NCBI GenBank assembly: GCA_910585905.1
Contig: CAJUID010000001.1
Span: 230,011 to 294,010, forward strand
Length of the DNA stretch: 64,000 nt
Source: an uncultured Lachnospiraceae bacterium
GTDB taxonomy: Bacteria; Bacillota; Clostridia; Lachnospirales; Lachnospiraceae
Reading direction: 5' to 3'
The notes beneath the pieces were generated by a model. It searched no databases and was not told the origin of the DNA. It saw only the letters and a program-made list of their open reading frames with translations. Shown in pieces: positions 41,856 through 51,176 of this stretch. A program made the position numbers and the translations under genes. The stretch's first letter is position 1. Each line of letters begins with the position of its first letter.

Positions 41856-42224
41856 TTATTTCAATGTAACCTTAGCACCTTCTGCTTCAAGTTTTGTCTT
41901 AATCTCTTCAGCCTCTTCCTTAGCTGCTGCTTCCTTAACTACCTTAGGAGCGCCGTCAACTACTTCTTTAGCTTCCTTAAGACCTAAACCTGTTACTTCA
42001 CGGACAACCTTGATAACCTTAACCTTATTTGGACCAACTTCTGTAAGCTCTACATCAAATTCGTCCTTCTCAGCGCCGCCGTCTGCTGCTGCACCGCCTG
42101 CTGCTGCCACAACAACACCTGCTGCTGCAGATACACCGAACTCTTCCTCACAAGCCTTTACTAAATCGTTTAACTCTAACACTGTCATGCCTTTGATAGC
42201 ATCAATAAATTCCTGAGTAGTCAT
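41856..42224 (-). CDS. rplL: 50S ribosomal protein L7/L12
   Basis: 122-residue stalk protein: N-terminal dimerisation domain (MTTQEFIDAIKGMTVLELNDLVKACEEEFG), Ala-rich hinge, and a C-terminal domain (FDVELTEVGPNKVKVIKVVREVTGLGLKEAKEVVDGAPK) that recruits translational GTPases. It follows rplJ after 37 bases and ends at a terminator; rpoB does not follow. Confidence 0.97.
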   Translation of the reverse strand: MTTQEFIDAIKGMTVLELNDLVKACEEEFGVSAAAGVVVAAAGGAAADGGAEKDEFDVELTEVGPNKVKVIKVVREVTGLGLKEAKEVVDGAPKVVKEAAAKEEAEEIKTKLEAEGAKVTLK

Positions 42225-42261
42225 TTTATTATACCTCCATAAATTCTAAATAATCGTGTTT

Positions 42262-42762
42262 CTATGCCTCTGCTGCCCCGTCACCCTTTTCTGCAATCTG
42301 CTTAAGAACACGGGCAAGATTTGTAATAGGTGACTGTAAAGAACCAAGCAATTTGGAAATAAGCTCTTCCCTTGAAGGAATGCTTGCAAGTGCCTTGATT
42401 CCGTCTACATCATAGAAGGTACCTTCTACGATAGCTCCTTTAAATTCAAGTGCCTCAGCCTCTTTCGCCATATTGTTTAAAATACGGATTGGCGCTGTAG
42501 CATCTTCCTTAGAAATAGCAATTGCGGATGGTCCGTCCAGCAGTTCATCTAACTGGGCAAAATCAGTTCCTTCAAATGCACGCTTCATAAGCGTATTTTT
42601 GTAAACCTTATACTCACATCCTGCCTCCCTAAGGTTTTTACGGAGCCTTGTGTCCTGCTCAACAGTAAGTCCACGGTAATCAACCAGTACAACAGTAGCG
42701 ACACCATCCACCTTAGCCTTAATCTCTTCAACAATCGGCTGTTTTAATTCAACTTTTGCCAT
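42262..42762 (-). CDS. rplJ: 50S ribosomal protein L10
   Basis: 166-residue L10, which anchors L7/L12 dimers to 23S rRNA. VVLVDYRGLTVEQDTRLRKNLREAGCEYKVYKNTL, GPSAIAISKEDATAPIRIL and the C-terminal helix ISKLLGSLQSPITNLARVLKQIA for L12 binding are clear. AAAGGAG precedes the ATG. It is controlled by the L10 leader upstream. Confidence 0.97.
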   Translation of the reverse strand: MAKVELKQPIVEEIKAKVDGVATVVLVDYRGLTVEQDTRLRKNLREAGCEYKVYKNTLMKRAFEGTDFAQLDELLDGPSAIAISKEDATAPIRILNNMAKEAEALEFKGAIVEGTFYDVDGIKALASIPSREELISKLLGSLQSPITNLARVLKQIAEKGDGAAEA

Positions 42763-42828
42763 GAGTGAAATCTCCTTTCCTGGGTAAGCCCCATAATAAT
42801 CACTGCACGCAAGAAGTTTTTATTATAC

Positions 42829-42859
42829 AAAAAACCTCTCTGCACATAAACAGAGAGGT
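42829..42859 (-). terminator. attenuator hairpin in the rplJ leader
   Basis: ACCTCTCTG (42834-42842) pairs perfectly with CAGAGAGGT (42851-42859). On the minus strand the stem is followed by a run of T (42829-42834), forming an intrinsic terminator between the L10 leader and rplJ. Confidence 0.75.
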
Positions 42860-42865
42860 GTAAAA

Positions 42866-42962
42866 TTCAAAATAAATTCTAGCTTCCTCGGTAGGCGCTT
42901 GTCCTTACGTCGGTTCTCCGACACCTACTGTCTACGGCAGTGTAGCTTTGCTTTCGCAAAAC
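42866..42962 (-). ncRNA. ribosomal protein L10 leader
   Basis: The minus-strand leader carries the known L10-leader signature: GTAGGTGTCGG and GCGCCTACCGAGG elements that pair around a kink-turn-like internal loop, plus a CTGCCGTAGACAG hairpin. In Firmicutes this RNA binds L10(L12)4 and attenuates rplJL. Position between promoter and attenuator supports the call. Confidence 0.8.
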
Positions 42963-42969
42963 CTTTGGT

Positions 42970-42998
42970 AGCATACCACATTTCTTGATAATTGTCAA
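42970..42998 (-). promoter_or_regulatory. rplJ-rplL promoter
   Basis: Minus-strand perfect -35 TTGACA (42993-42998) and -10 TATGCT (42970-42975) with 17-base spacing, just upstream of the L10 leader. Confidence 0.8.
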
Positions 42999-43133
42999 AT
43001 CCAATTTGTTTTTGACTTTACCCAATTTTTAAAAAAGGACAATCTACTGTTATCAATAACACAAATACTTTACCCTAATTTATCCTAATTAGCCCTAGCT
43101 TCTTACTACTGTCATTCTAAATAGGCAATCGTA

Positions 43134-43192
43134 ATAAGAATTCATAATTCTTATCACACCAACCCTTGTGATTATTAAGAAATCTTAATAAT
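43134..43192. promoter_or_regulatory. two perfect inverted repeats upstream of the truncated protease
   Basis: ATAAGAATT/AATTCTTAT (43134-43142 with 43146-43154) and ATTATTAAGA/TCTTAATAAT (43171-43180 with 43183-43192), centre to centre about 38 bases. A -10-like TATAAT lies at 43223-43228. They may be binding sites of a dimeric regulator or cruciform/hairpin elements. Confidence 0.5.
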
Positions 43193-43263
43193 TTTTCTAT
43201 TTCATTTCTTTGTTTGGAGGTATATAATAAAATCTATATTAAAAAAGAAAAGGAGATTGTATT

Positions 43264-43803
43264 ATGAAGTATATTTTAAAGAACAGCATTTTAGGCACTC
43301 TAATAACAACTATTGCTATAACTGCATATCCAATAGATGTTGATGCAGCAGCTACCAATGGTAACACTAAAAAGGAACAGTATGTAGTAACATTGGATGA
43401 TAACACTGATTACATAAGAATATGCAATGAATACGCAGATAATATGTCCCCCCAAAGTACAGAACGATCCATTTTGGGCAACGAAAACATAACTGTTCTA
43501 ACACTTGATGACAATACTGTCGAAGAACTGGCTATGCAAGATGGTGTTATTTCTATTGAAAAAGATATTGTTTTTAATGGACTATCCAATACAGCTAATA
43601 ACACCAACACATCTGATCTATTGTTAAATGAAGAAGAATCAAAAAAAATTGATTTAGAGCAATGGTATCTAAATGCAATTGCAATGCCAAACAATGAACT
43701 AAACACATCCAAAGAAGAAGTTAAAATAGAAATCTTAGATAGCGGCATTTCTTATACGGAAGATATCAATGTGGCTCAAAGAGTAAATTTAATGCACCAT
43801 TAA
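43264..43803 (+). pseudogene. truncated subtilisin-like (S8) serine protease
   Basis: 179 residues: signal peptide (about 1-29), an inhibitor-I9-like propeptide (QYVVTLDDNTDYIRICNEY to MQDGVISIEKDI), and the very start of the S8 catalytic domain with the Asp motif VKIEILDSGISY. The His and Ser motifs are missing because the frame stops shortly after the Asp motif, and no continuation follows in the next 25 bases before the LRR gene. It is either a decayed protease or a secreted propeptide-like inhibitor. AAAAGGAG precedes the start, so expression is possible. Confidence 0.75.
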
Positions 43804-43827
43804 TGTATGAGGGGGTTCATTTAGCCG

Positions 43828-45126
43828 ATGAATAAAAAAAATATATTGTTTTTATCTTTTTTATGCATTATATTATGCATGTTCCTAACCACAAAGCCAA
43901 CGGAAGCGAAGCAAAAAGTACACCACTGCGGAAACTATGAATATACTTTAAAAAATGGAAAAGCCACACTTGTCGCTTATCATGGAAACCAGAAGAAAGT
44001 AATCATCCCAAAGAAATTATCTGGGCACCAAGTAATAAAAATGGCAAAATACTGTGTAGTAGCCAATAAATCTATACGAGAAGTGATCATTCCGAATACT
44101 ATTCAAAAAATTGGAAACTATTGCTTTTATCGCTGTTCTAACTTAAAAACAGCAATAATTTCTGATTCTGTACGTTATATCGGCTATCGATGCTTTCAGG
44201 AATGCCGCAAATTGGAGCGCGTCATATTACCTAAGAATCTTATACAACTTTCTTATGGAATGTTTAAAGGATGCAGGACATTAAAAAAAATAAAAATACC
44301 TGACAATGTCCGTGTAATAAATGGTGGAGTTTTCTGGAATTGTGTTTCTCTAAGAGAAATAACATTGCCAAAAAAATCTCAATGTGGCTCAATGCGTTCT
44401 TCTGTATACTCTCCTAACGATATTTGGGATACTGCTGCTTCCTGTGGTAGCTTATTCCAAAATTGTACTAGTCTAACAAAAGTAGTAGCAAAGGGCAAAA
44501 TTAGATGGATAGATTATGATTTTTTTAAGAATTGCACTAACCTACAAACAATAATACTTCCAAAAGGGGTAGAGGGAATCGGATGGCAGGCATTTCGATC
44601 CTGTACATCTCTAAAAAAACTAAAGCTACCCGACAGCATTACCCATATTGAATACAAAGCATTTTCAGGTTGTGAAAAATTGGAAGAATTAAATTTAGGA
44701 AATAACATACTATCCATAGATAAAGCAGCGTTCCAGGATTGTATCAACTTACAAAAAGTTGTTATAAAAGGCAAACTGAAAGAACTTCCCAATAAAGCCT
44801 TTGACAATTGTATTAGTCTAAAAAAAGTTTCTTTGCCAGAAGGAATGAAAGTGATTGGAGATTATGCCTTTCAGCATTGTACGTCGCTGCAAAGTATACA
44901 ACTACCTGATAGCATCACTTCCATTGGAATAAAGTCTTTTGCTAAATGTGAAAGACTATCAGAAATCACCCTTGGCAAAAATGTAAAGTCCCTTGGTGAC
45001 TATGCTTTTTGGAACTGTACAAAATTGCGCTCCTTCACAGCCAAAAACCCAGATATGGTTTACGGCAAAGATGTTTTCTTAGGATGCCCCTGGCCAGTTG
45101 TATCAGACGAAATCAGTAGGGGATAG
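43828..45126 (+). CDS. BspA-type leucine-rich repeat surface protein
   Basis: 432 residues with a signal peptide (about 1-27, ending PTEA) and about twelve LRR_5 (BspA/Treponema-type) repeats of roughly 23 residues. Each carries the pattern AFxxCxxLxxIxLPxxxxxIG. No sortase motif or repeat anchor is seen at the C-terminus, so it is likely secreted or non-covalently attached. Such proteins often mediate binding to host or bacterial surfaces. It is 25 bases after the truncated protease and probably co-transcribed with it. The GAGGGGG site is 12 bases from the ATG, a long spacing. Confidence 0.88.
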   Translation: MNKKNILFLSFLCIILCMFLTTKPTEAKQKVHHCGNYEYTLKNGKATLVAYHGNQKKVIIPKKLSGHQVIKMAKYCVVANKSIREVIIPNTIQKIGNYCFYRCSNLKTAIISDSVRYIGYRCFQECRKLERVILPKNLIQLSYGMFKGCRTLKKIKIPDNVRVINGGVFWNCVSLREITLPKKSQCGSMRSSVYSPNDIWDTAASCGSLFQNCTSLTKVVAKGKIRWIDYDFFKNCTNLQTIILPKGVEGIGWQAFRSCTSLKKLKLPDSITHIEYKAFSGCEKLEELNLGNNILSIDKAAFQDCINLQKVVIKGKLKELPNKAFDNCISLKKVSLPEGMKVIGDYAFQHCTSLQSIQLPDSITSIGIKSFAKCERLSEITLGKNVKSLGDYAFWNCTKLRSFTAKNPDMVYGKDVFLGCPWPVVSDEISRG

Positions 45127-45134
45127 AACATTAT

Positions 45135-45160
45135 GGATGTTGCCGATAACGGTAGCATCC
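45135..45160. terminator. hairpin between the LRR gene and cobS
   Basis: An 11-pair stem (45135-45145 with 45150-45160, including two G-U type pairs on the plus-strand transcript) with an ATAA loop. It lies between convergent genes but lacks a clear U-tract, so termination is likely but weak. Confidence 0.5.
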
Positions 45161-45206
45161 TACTTCCCCATTCTTAATTTTAACGAAATTATCAGATTTG
45201 AATTAA

Positions 45207-45962
45207 TCATTTTGCAATAAGTAATGTAAGGACTGTTGCCGCCAATATCGCAAGCTCGCAGCACTGCAGAAAATATCCAGCCAAATCACCCGTTATTCCT
45301 CCGAAGATACGGTAGGCCATATTTTTATAATATAGAAAACAAACCATCCCTACTAAGACATATATTCCTCCTAACAAATAGTCCAGACTTAAGAACGATG
45401 CAATACAGAGAAATAATTCCCCCACAAGAACCCATTTCACTGTTTTGTTTGCGGCGTTTGCGGCCGATGCCGCCATCCCATCCCCTTTTGCCTTTTTCAG
45501 TGTGACAACCGACAAACCGCTTAGTATTCTTGAGTAAACATATCCCAATGCAACAAATAAAATCGTTTTTTCGTTTATCCTGCTAAACAGCCCAAAAGAG
45601 AGAAGGAGATATAGTGCACAGTGTATTACGGCAAATGCTCCGGTATGCGGGTCTTTTAGTATCCTTAGTTTTTCTTCCTTTGCCTTATATGAGTTTTTGG
45701 CATCCATCGTATCCAAAAAACCATCCATATGAATTCCACCTGTAAAAAAAAGCGGAAGTGCTGTTAATACAGCAGCCGTCAAATTTTGCCCGGCTCCAAT
45801 AAAACACAGACCTTTATATAAACACACACAGAAAAACCCCAGAACCGCGCCCACAAAAGGAAAAAAGCACATACTATATCTCATGCTGTCCTCTTCCCAT
45901 CTCACTGCTGGCATAGGAATCTTTGAGTATGTTGAAAATGCGATAATCATTGACTTTAACAT
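45207..45962 (-). CDS. cobS: adenosylcobinamide-GDP ribazoletransferase CobS
   Basis: 251-residue membrane enzyme joining adenosylcobinamide-GDP and alpha-ribazole, the last step of nucleotide-loop assembly. MIIAFSTYSKIPMPAVRWEEDSMRYSMCFFPFVG at the start, the metal-binding GGIHMDGFLDTMDA near residue 84, and several transmembrane helices match the family. The ATG at 45962 has GAGGTGG 8 bases upstream; the frame to 46046, which overlaps cobU, is rejected. It is the last gene of the cobalamin operon. Confidence 0.93.
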   Translation of the reverse strand: MLKSMIIAFSTYSKIPMPAVRWEEDSMRYSMCFFPFVGAVLGFFCVCLYKGLCFIGAGQNLTAAVLTALPLFFTGGIHMDGFLDTMDAKNSYKAKEEKLRILKDPHTGAFAVIHCALYLLLSFGLFSRINEKTILFVALGYVYSRILSGLSVVTLKKAKGDGMAASAANAANKTVKWVLVGELFLCIASFLSLDYLLGGIYVLVGMVCFLYYKNMAYRIFGGITGDLAGYFLQCCELAILAATVLTLLIAK

Positions 45963-46011
45963 AGTTATATCCACCTCGTAAAATGCTTTATCTATCTGCC
46001 AATCTCTAATG

Positions 46012-46566
46012 TCAACCTTTAATAGCCACCGGAATTGAATAAACAATTTCCCGTACTACATCTGCGCTGCGCGCCAAAGAAACATTAATCTGTCCTAGAA
46101 AACGCAGGTATTCTTCCGTATCTTCCTCATAAACCGCCCCATCCGAAAAGACTTCATTTGTCACAACAATCAGGCATCCAGCCTGTTTTTGCAGTCTCAG
46201 GACTTCATCTAGGATCACCGTTTTTAATTGGCGCTCCCCCTCCTCTCCCCTTGCTTTTATCTGGCCTTCTTCCCGATACATCTCATTTGCAAGGAGATTT
46301 GACATACATTCTAGTAAAACCACATCCCCACTTCCGGCATCCACCGCTTCCAGATGCGTAAAGCATTCGATTGTCTGAAAACCCTTGCCGCTCCGCATAG
46401 CACGATGCCTTTTGATACGCGCCCGGCACTCATCATCATAGGGATACATAGCAGCGATATAATACAAATTTCCGTCTGGAATTTCAGATTTGTGCCATGA
46501 CACCGCTATTTTTTCAGCATATTCCGATTTTCCACTGCCGCTTCCCCCGGTAATAAGATATAGCAT
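46012..46566 (-). CDS. cobU: adenosylcobinamide kinase / guanylyltransferase CobU
   Basis: 184-residue bifunctional enzyme that phosphorylates adenosylcobinamide and transfers GMP to it. P-loop LITGGSGSGKSEYAE is at the N-terminus, the second motif is VVLLECMSNLLANEM and the third is VVTNEVFSDGAV. The ATG at 46566 is preferred because GGGAG directly abuts the in-frame ATG at 46578, leaving no spacing; it is 12 bases from 46566. It is followed by cobS after 49 bases. Confidence 0.92.
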   Translation of the reverse strand: MLYLITGGSGSGKSEYAEKIAVSWHKSEIPDGNLYYIAAMYPYDDECRARIKRHRAMRSGKGFQTIECFTHLEAVDAGSGDVVLLECMSNLLANEMYREEGQIKARGEEGERQLKTVILDEVLRLQKQAGCLIVVTNEVFSDGAVYEEDTEEYLRFLGQINVSLARSADVVREIVYSIPVAIKG

Positions 46567-46664
46567 CTTTCTTTGCATCTCCCTTCTACATAGATAAACA
46601 ATAGTATAATGCTATGGTTTTTGTTAACATAAAATAATTTCAATCCAAATCACGACGTATAAAA

Positions 46665-49112
46665 TTATTTATACCGCACATACGGCTTTATCTCATATGC
46701 CTCAAAAGTGCCCATATTCCGGTATACCTCCAATGCCATATCTAATATCGGGAAGATTGCCATTGCCCCGGTCCCCTCCCCCAGGCACATCCTTCCGTGA
46801 ATCAATGCCTCTGTGCCAAGCGCTTTTAAAACCAGTTTTCCGGAATTTTCGTTTGACTCGTGAGAAGCAATTAGAATATCTATCACCCTCTCATCCATAT
46901 GAACAGCTGTAAGAGCAGCTGCCGCAGATATCGCGCCATCCATAACAACCGGGATATGATATTTCACTCCGCCTAGATAAACTCCCGCCATCGCTGCAAT
47001 CTCATAACCGCCGATTTCTGCCAGAATATTTAAGGCATGTTCACTCCCAGAGCCATTGTATAGCCCTTTTTTCTGGATGCGCTCTATAATCTGGCCAATT
47101 ACATTTCGCTTTTTTTGCAATCCCTCTGCCGATAACCCCGCCCCACGGCCAGTCACTTCATCTGCAGATAAGCCTAAAAATACCGCCGTAAGCGCACTGG
47201 TTGGCGTAGTATTGCCAATTCCCATCTCCCCTGTTGCGAGGATGTGGTAGCCCATTGCTTTGAGATCCCTTACCAGATTTTTGCCTGCCTCTATTGCTTG
47301 AACGCATTGCCCAATGGACATAGCGGGCTCTCTCGCAATATTTCTGCTGCCTCTCGCTATTTTCCTATCAATCACAGTACCTGGCACCAGCCGTTTTTCT
47401 GGATAATGTGCAGTATCCATTCCCACATCCACTGTATAGACATCAACCGCTGCAGATTTCGCCATATAATTTACGGTAGAGCATCCCTTTGCAAAATTTT
47501 CACTGACTACTTTTGTTACCTCTTTACCTGTCTGTGTAACTCCTTCCTCCACCACGCCGTGGTCACCGCATAAAATTAGCAGCGCACGCTTTGTTAAGGC
47601 AATCTGTTCCGGCTCTGACGCAATCCGGCACAATTTTACGACAGTATCCTCCAAAAGCCCCAGACTGTCAATCGGTTTTGCAATGCTGTCCCAATGCGCC
47701 TTTGCCCGCCTTGCTGCCTGGAATCTTCCGCACTCTTGCAGAAATACATAGATTGCAGAAGGGTTGCTATAATAATACAAATGTGGAAATCCCGCCGCCA
47801 TACTTTTGTTATATACCATACAATTGTATTCCATGCCACCCATCGCCATATTATTGTTGTATCCGATGACACTTGTAGGTTTTACAGCAGTAAATCCGTT
47901 TCCATTCTCCGTACAGTTCCAATAATGGAATTCATGTCCTTTCAATTTCTGTCCTTTTTCCCCTAAAATACCTGCCTCCCTGCTTTCCAGAGTAATATAG
48001 CCAAACCTGCACAGTCGCTCCGTCTTGTATCCTTTTCCAGATAAAACAGCTGCCATGCTGTGATTCCCTCCGTCCATACCTTCTAACTTCTGCTGCAAGT
48101 AAAGGAATCCTCCGCATTCTGCCAGACAGGGCATGCCATTATCACATGCAAGTTTAACCTCCTGCCTTAGTGGAATTGCTTTTTCTAACTGCGCTGCATA
48201 ATTTTCCGGGTAACCTCCTCCTAGTATAATTCCGTCAATCTTTTCTGGAAGGGATTCATCATGTAATGGTGAAAAGTAAACTAACTCTGCCCCCATTCTG
48301 CGAAGCAGTTCCATATTTTCTTCGTAATAAAAGGAAAACGCCTCATCCCTCGCAACGGCAAGCCTTACTTTTCTTTTTAAAACCGGAAGTTGTGGGGCAG
48401 TTCCCGTACACCACTGTGCCCCCCGCGCAATCTCCTCTATCTTATCAAACTCAATGGTCTCTTCCAAAACATCCGCAATTTTTTGTACCCATCCTCCAAA
48501 TGAATCCATCTCATCCGGGGCAGCCAGGCCAAGATGCCTTGAGGGAACAGCCAGATCCGATACCTCCGGCAGATACCCCACTACCGTAATATGGCATTCC
48601 CGTTCAATCACTTCCTTCAGCCGCCCATAATATGAGGATGAGACTCTATTTAATAATACACCGCAAATTCGGCTATCCTCTCTATATTCCATCATCCCCT
48701 TGATCACTGCAGCCAGAGATACACTCGCCCCCTTTCCATCCACAACCAAAATGACAGGGGTCTCTGTTATCTTTGCAATTTCATATGTACTTGCCCGCTC
48801 AGTCTGTCCGCCCAGGCCGTCATAATACCCCATGACGCCTTCTAATATTGTAATATCCGCCTTTTCTGCCGCTTTTCCCAATAAAAAGCGAACCGTTTCC
48901 GCATCCGTAAAAAATGAGTCCAGATTTCCAGATTCAATCCCAAGCACTTTCCTGTGGAACATTGGATCAATATAATCCGGCCCGCATTTAAAGGATGCTG
49001 CCTTATAATTTCTTCGTTTACATAGCTCTATCATTCCACAGACAATTGTTGTCTTTCCGCTTCCACTTTTTGGTGCGGCAAACAAAACTCTAGGCATCGT
49101 ATTCATTCCCAT
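46665..49112 (-). CDS. fusion: cobyrinate a,c-diamide synthase CbiA + CobT phosphoribosyltransferase
   Basis: About 815 residues holding two complete enzymes. Residues 1-450 are CbiA, amidating the a and c side chains. It has the ATP loop APKSGSGKTTIVCGMIEL, GPDYIDPMFH, and a class I glutaminase-type domain with LGGGYPENYA, ECGGFLYLQ and KGHEFHYW. Residues about 465-815 are CobT (nicotinate-nucleotide-dimethylbenzimidazole phosphoribosyltransferase), activating the lower ligand. It has HWDSIAKPIDSLGLLED, LCGDHGVVEEGV, EMGIGNTTPTSAL and catalytic GEGTGAM. The ATG at 49112 is 7 bases after GGGAG and overlaps the cbiJET stop. CbiA normally acts early and CobT late, so the fusion does not join consecutive steps. 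Confidence 0.93.
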   Translation of the reverse strand: MGMNTMPRVLFAAPKSGSGKTTIVCGMIELCKRRNYKAASFKCGPDYIDPMFHRKVLGIESGNLDSFFTDAETVRFLLGKAAEKADITILEGVMGYYDGLGGQTERASTYEIAKITETPVILVVDGKGASVSLAAVIKGMMEYREDSRICGVLLNRVSSSYYGRLKEVIERECHITVVGYLPEVSDLAVPSRHLGLAAPDEMDSFGGWVQKIADVLEETIEFDKIEEIARGAQWCTGTAPQLPVLKRKVRLAVARDEAFSFYYEENMELLRRMGAELVYFSPLHDESLPEKIDGIILGGGYPENYAAQLEKAIPLRQEVKLACDNGMPCLAECGGFLYLQQKLEGMDGGNHSMAAVLSGKGYKTERLCRFGYITLESREAGILGEKGQKLKGHEFHYWNCTENGNGFTAVKPTSVIGYNNNMAMGGMEYNCMVYNKSMAAGFPHLYYYSNPSAIYVFLQECGRFQAARRAKAHWDSIAKPIDSLGLLEDTVVKLCRIASEPEQIALTKRALLILCGDHGVVEEGVTQTGKEVTKVVSENFAKGCSTVNYMAKSAAVDVYTVDVGMDTAHYPEKRLVPGTVIDRKIARGSRNIAREPAMSIGQCVQAIEAGKNLVRDLKAMGYHILATGEMGIGNTTPTSALTAVFLGLSADEVTGRGAGLSAEGLQKKRNVIGQIIERIQKKGLYNGSGSEHALNILAEIGGYEIAAMAGVYLGGVKYHIPVVMDGAISAAAALTAVHMDERVIDILIASHESNENSGKLVLKALGTEALIHGRMCLGEGTGAMAIFPILDMALEVYRNMGTFEAYEIKPYVRYK

Positions 49113-51138
49113 CAAAATGCTCCCTTCTCCCGCCAAAACTCGCAATATACACCGGGTTCTCCGCAGACATCAGATGATATCTGCCAAGCTCTTTTGCTCT
49201 TGCTACATTGGCCAAGATTACCTCCATCCCTAGGTATTCTGGAAACTCTTCCCGAATCTGTTCAATCTGTGCCATTGTCTCCAAAGTAACTGCGTTAATC
49301 ACAAACCGCACTTCACTATTTTGGTGCTTTACCGTCCGTATGATCTCAATAAGATTCCCACCGCTGCCACCGATAAACACATGTGTGGGTTTAGGCAGGC
49401 ATGAAAGACATCCTGGCGCTGTGCCCTCAACAATAATTAAGTTATCTGCGCCAAACCGTCTTTTATTTTTCTGGATCAGTTTAACTCCTTCTTTCTTTTG
49501 CTCAATAGCGTAGACTTTGCCCTTTTCGCAGGACAACGCCGCTTCTACCGCTACAGAACCAGTTCCGGCACCAATATCAAAAACGATGGAATCCTCAAAA
49601 AGCCGCAGCTTTGCCAGAGATAGTATACGTATTTCCTGTTTCGTCATTGGCACATCTCCTCTGACAAATGCACTGTCGCCTATACCGGGAACCACCTTTT
49701 TCGCTCTAGGATTTGGGTTTTCTAAGAGAATCACAGAAAGAGAATCTACTTCCCGGCCGCACAATTCATCCGGCATCCCACAAATAATAGTTTGCTCTGG
49801 ATAGGAAAGTCGTTCCCCAATGGTAACCTTAACCTCTTCCATATGGTATTCCAGTAAAGTCTGGCAAATTGTTTTGACAGAATCCCGGTTTCCAAGCAAG
49901 ACGCAGAGCCATCTATTTTGTCGTATGCCATATAATAAGTCTTCTTTTCTGCCGTGGCAGCTTGCAAACTTTACTGAATCCCAAGGAATTGACAGTTGAT
50001 TTAAAAAATACAGTGCTGAAGAGATACCAGAAACAAATCGGACTTTATAATCCTTCAAAATACTATCAATCCCATTTGCGGCAGAATAAAACCCGATATC
50101 GCCCGAATACACGATAGCTGCTTTTTTATATTCAGGATGTTCCTTTAAGAAGACAGCAATATCCTCTTTTTTATAACAGGCATAAGAAGGTTTTTCGGCA
50201 CATTCCCTGCATGCACTTAACATCCGTTTTGACCCGATTACCACATCACAAGCTTTTAGACATTGTACTGCCTCTACAGTCAACTGCTCCCTGGCCCCCG
50301 GTCCCATTCCGATTAGAAAGACTTCTCTCTTATCTTCCAATCGGAATTTTTGCTGCAAAAACTGTATCGCTTCTTCAAGGGTAACTATTTTACAATTGTG
50401 AACAAGGTCTGTAGATTCTTCTCTTTCTCTGCCAATCACCAGAACATGTACGCCTGCACGCAGGGCAGCATTACATTTTTCCTCAAAACCTCCCTCCTTT
50501 CCAGAATTCTTAGTTACAAGATAGACAGCATTTATCTGTTTTATCATCCAATAATTGAGTTCCTCACCAAATGGCCCCTGCATTCCGATTAAATTTTTTC
50601 CCTCAAATCCCAATTTCCTGCATTTTTCTAAAACAGAAGCAACCGGAAGGACTCTTGCATAACATCTGTCTCTGTAATCCTCAATCACAGTATATTTTTC
50701 TAATTCATTGCTTCCAGTTGTAATAAATATATTTCCTTTTTTCTTGCATAAAAATGCCACAGCTGCCTCAACGCTTTCCTGATAAATTATTTTAGAATCG
50801 CAATTCGGCTCAGTTTTCTCCATACCTCCCTGCTCCCTTGCCACCCGGATATACGGCACGTTTCTTTTTTGGCATGCATGTACTGCATTTTCTGTAACAG
50901 CTACGGCATAGGGATGCGTTGCGTCCAGACAATATTCTGGCTTTATCTTATCAAAAAGCTTTTCCATATCATCTTTATCCATCCGTCCGGTGTGAACCTT
51001 TATATTAGGACATTCTGGAAGCAAAGAAGCCCCATATTCTGTTGCCACACAGATATGAAGCTCCAATTCTGTATTCTGGAATGCCTCTGCAAACAACCGT
51101 CCCTCAACGGTTCCACCAAATACCACAATCACTGCCAT
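49090..51138 (-). CDS. fusion: CbiJ reductase + CbiE and CbiT methyltransferases
   Basis: 682 residues with three enzymes. About 1-255 is precorrin-6A reductase (CbiJ/CobK: VVFGGTVEGRLFA, DATHPYAV, QGPFGEELN). About 270-480 is the cobalt-precorrin-7 C5-methyltransferase CbiE (FLIGMGPGAREQLTVEA, VYSGDIGFYSAA). About 490-682 is the decarboxylating C15-methyltransferase CbiT (DVPMTKQEIRILSLAKL, FDIGAGTGSVAVEAAL, VFIGGSGGNL). E and T fusion equals CobL; adding J at the N-terminus makes a three-step module. GAGGTGAG precedes the ATG. It overlaps cbiA. Confidence 0.93.
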   Translation of the reverse strand: MAVIVVFGGTVEGRLFAEAFQNTELELHICVATEYGASLLPECPNIKVHTGRMDKDDMEKLFDKIKPEYCLDATHPYAVAVTENAVHACQKRNVPYIRVAREQGGMEKTEPNCDSKIIYQESVEAAVAFLCKKKGNIFITTGSNELEKYTVIEDYRDRCYARVLPVASVLEKCRKLGFEGKNLIGMQGPFGEELNYWMIKQINAVYLVTKNSGKEGGFEEKCNAALRAGVHVLVIGREREESTDLVHNCKIVTLEEAIQFLQQKFRLEDKREVFLIGMGPGAREQLTVEAVQCLKACDVVIGSKRMLSACRECAEKPSYACYKKEDIAVFLKEHPEYKKAAIVYSGDIGFYSAANGIDSILKDYKVRFVSGISSALYFLNQLSIPWDSVKFASCHGRKEDLLYGIRQNRWLCVLLGNRDSVKTICQTLLEYHMEEVKVTIGERLSYPEQTIICGMPDELCGREVDSLSVILLENPNPRAKKVVPGIGDSAFVRGDVPMTKQEIRILSLAKLRLFEDSIVFDIGAGTGSVAVEAALSCEKGKVYAIEQKKEGVKLIQKNKRRFGADNLIIVEGTAPGCLSCLPKPTHVFIGGSGGNLIEIIRTVKHQNSEVRFVINAVTLETMAQIEQIREEFPEYLGMEVILANVARAKELGRYHLMSAENPVYIASFGGRREHFDGNEYDA

Positions 51139-51176
51139 CTTCTCACCTCAATTACTACAATTCCTTTTATAATGTA

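Noticed and set aside
45963..46046. Longer CobS start overlapping cobU
   Set aside because: The extension lacks family similarity, and GAGGTGG is ideally placed for ATG 45962.
47591..48589. Plus-strand frames opposite cbiA-cobT
   Set aside because: They are antisense shadows with proline- and cysteine-rich composition and no translation signals.
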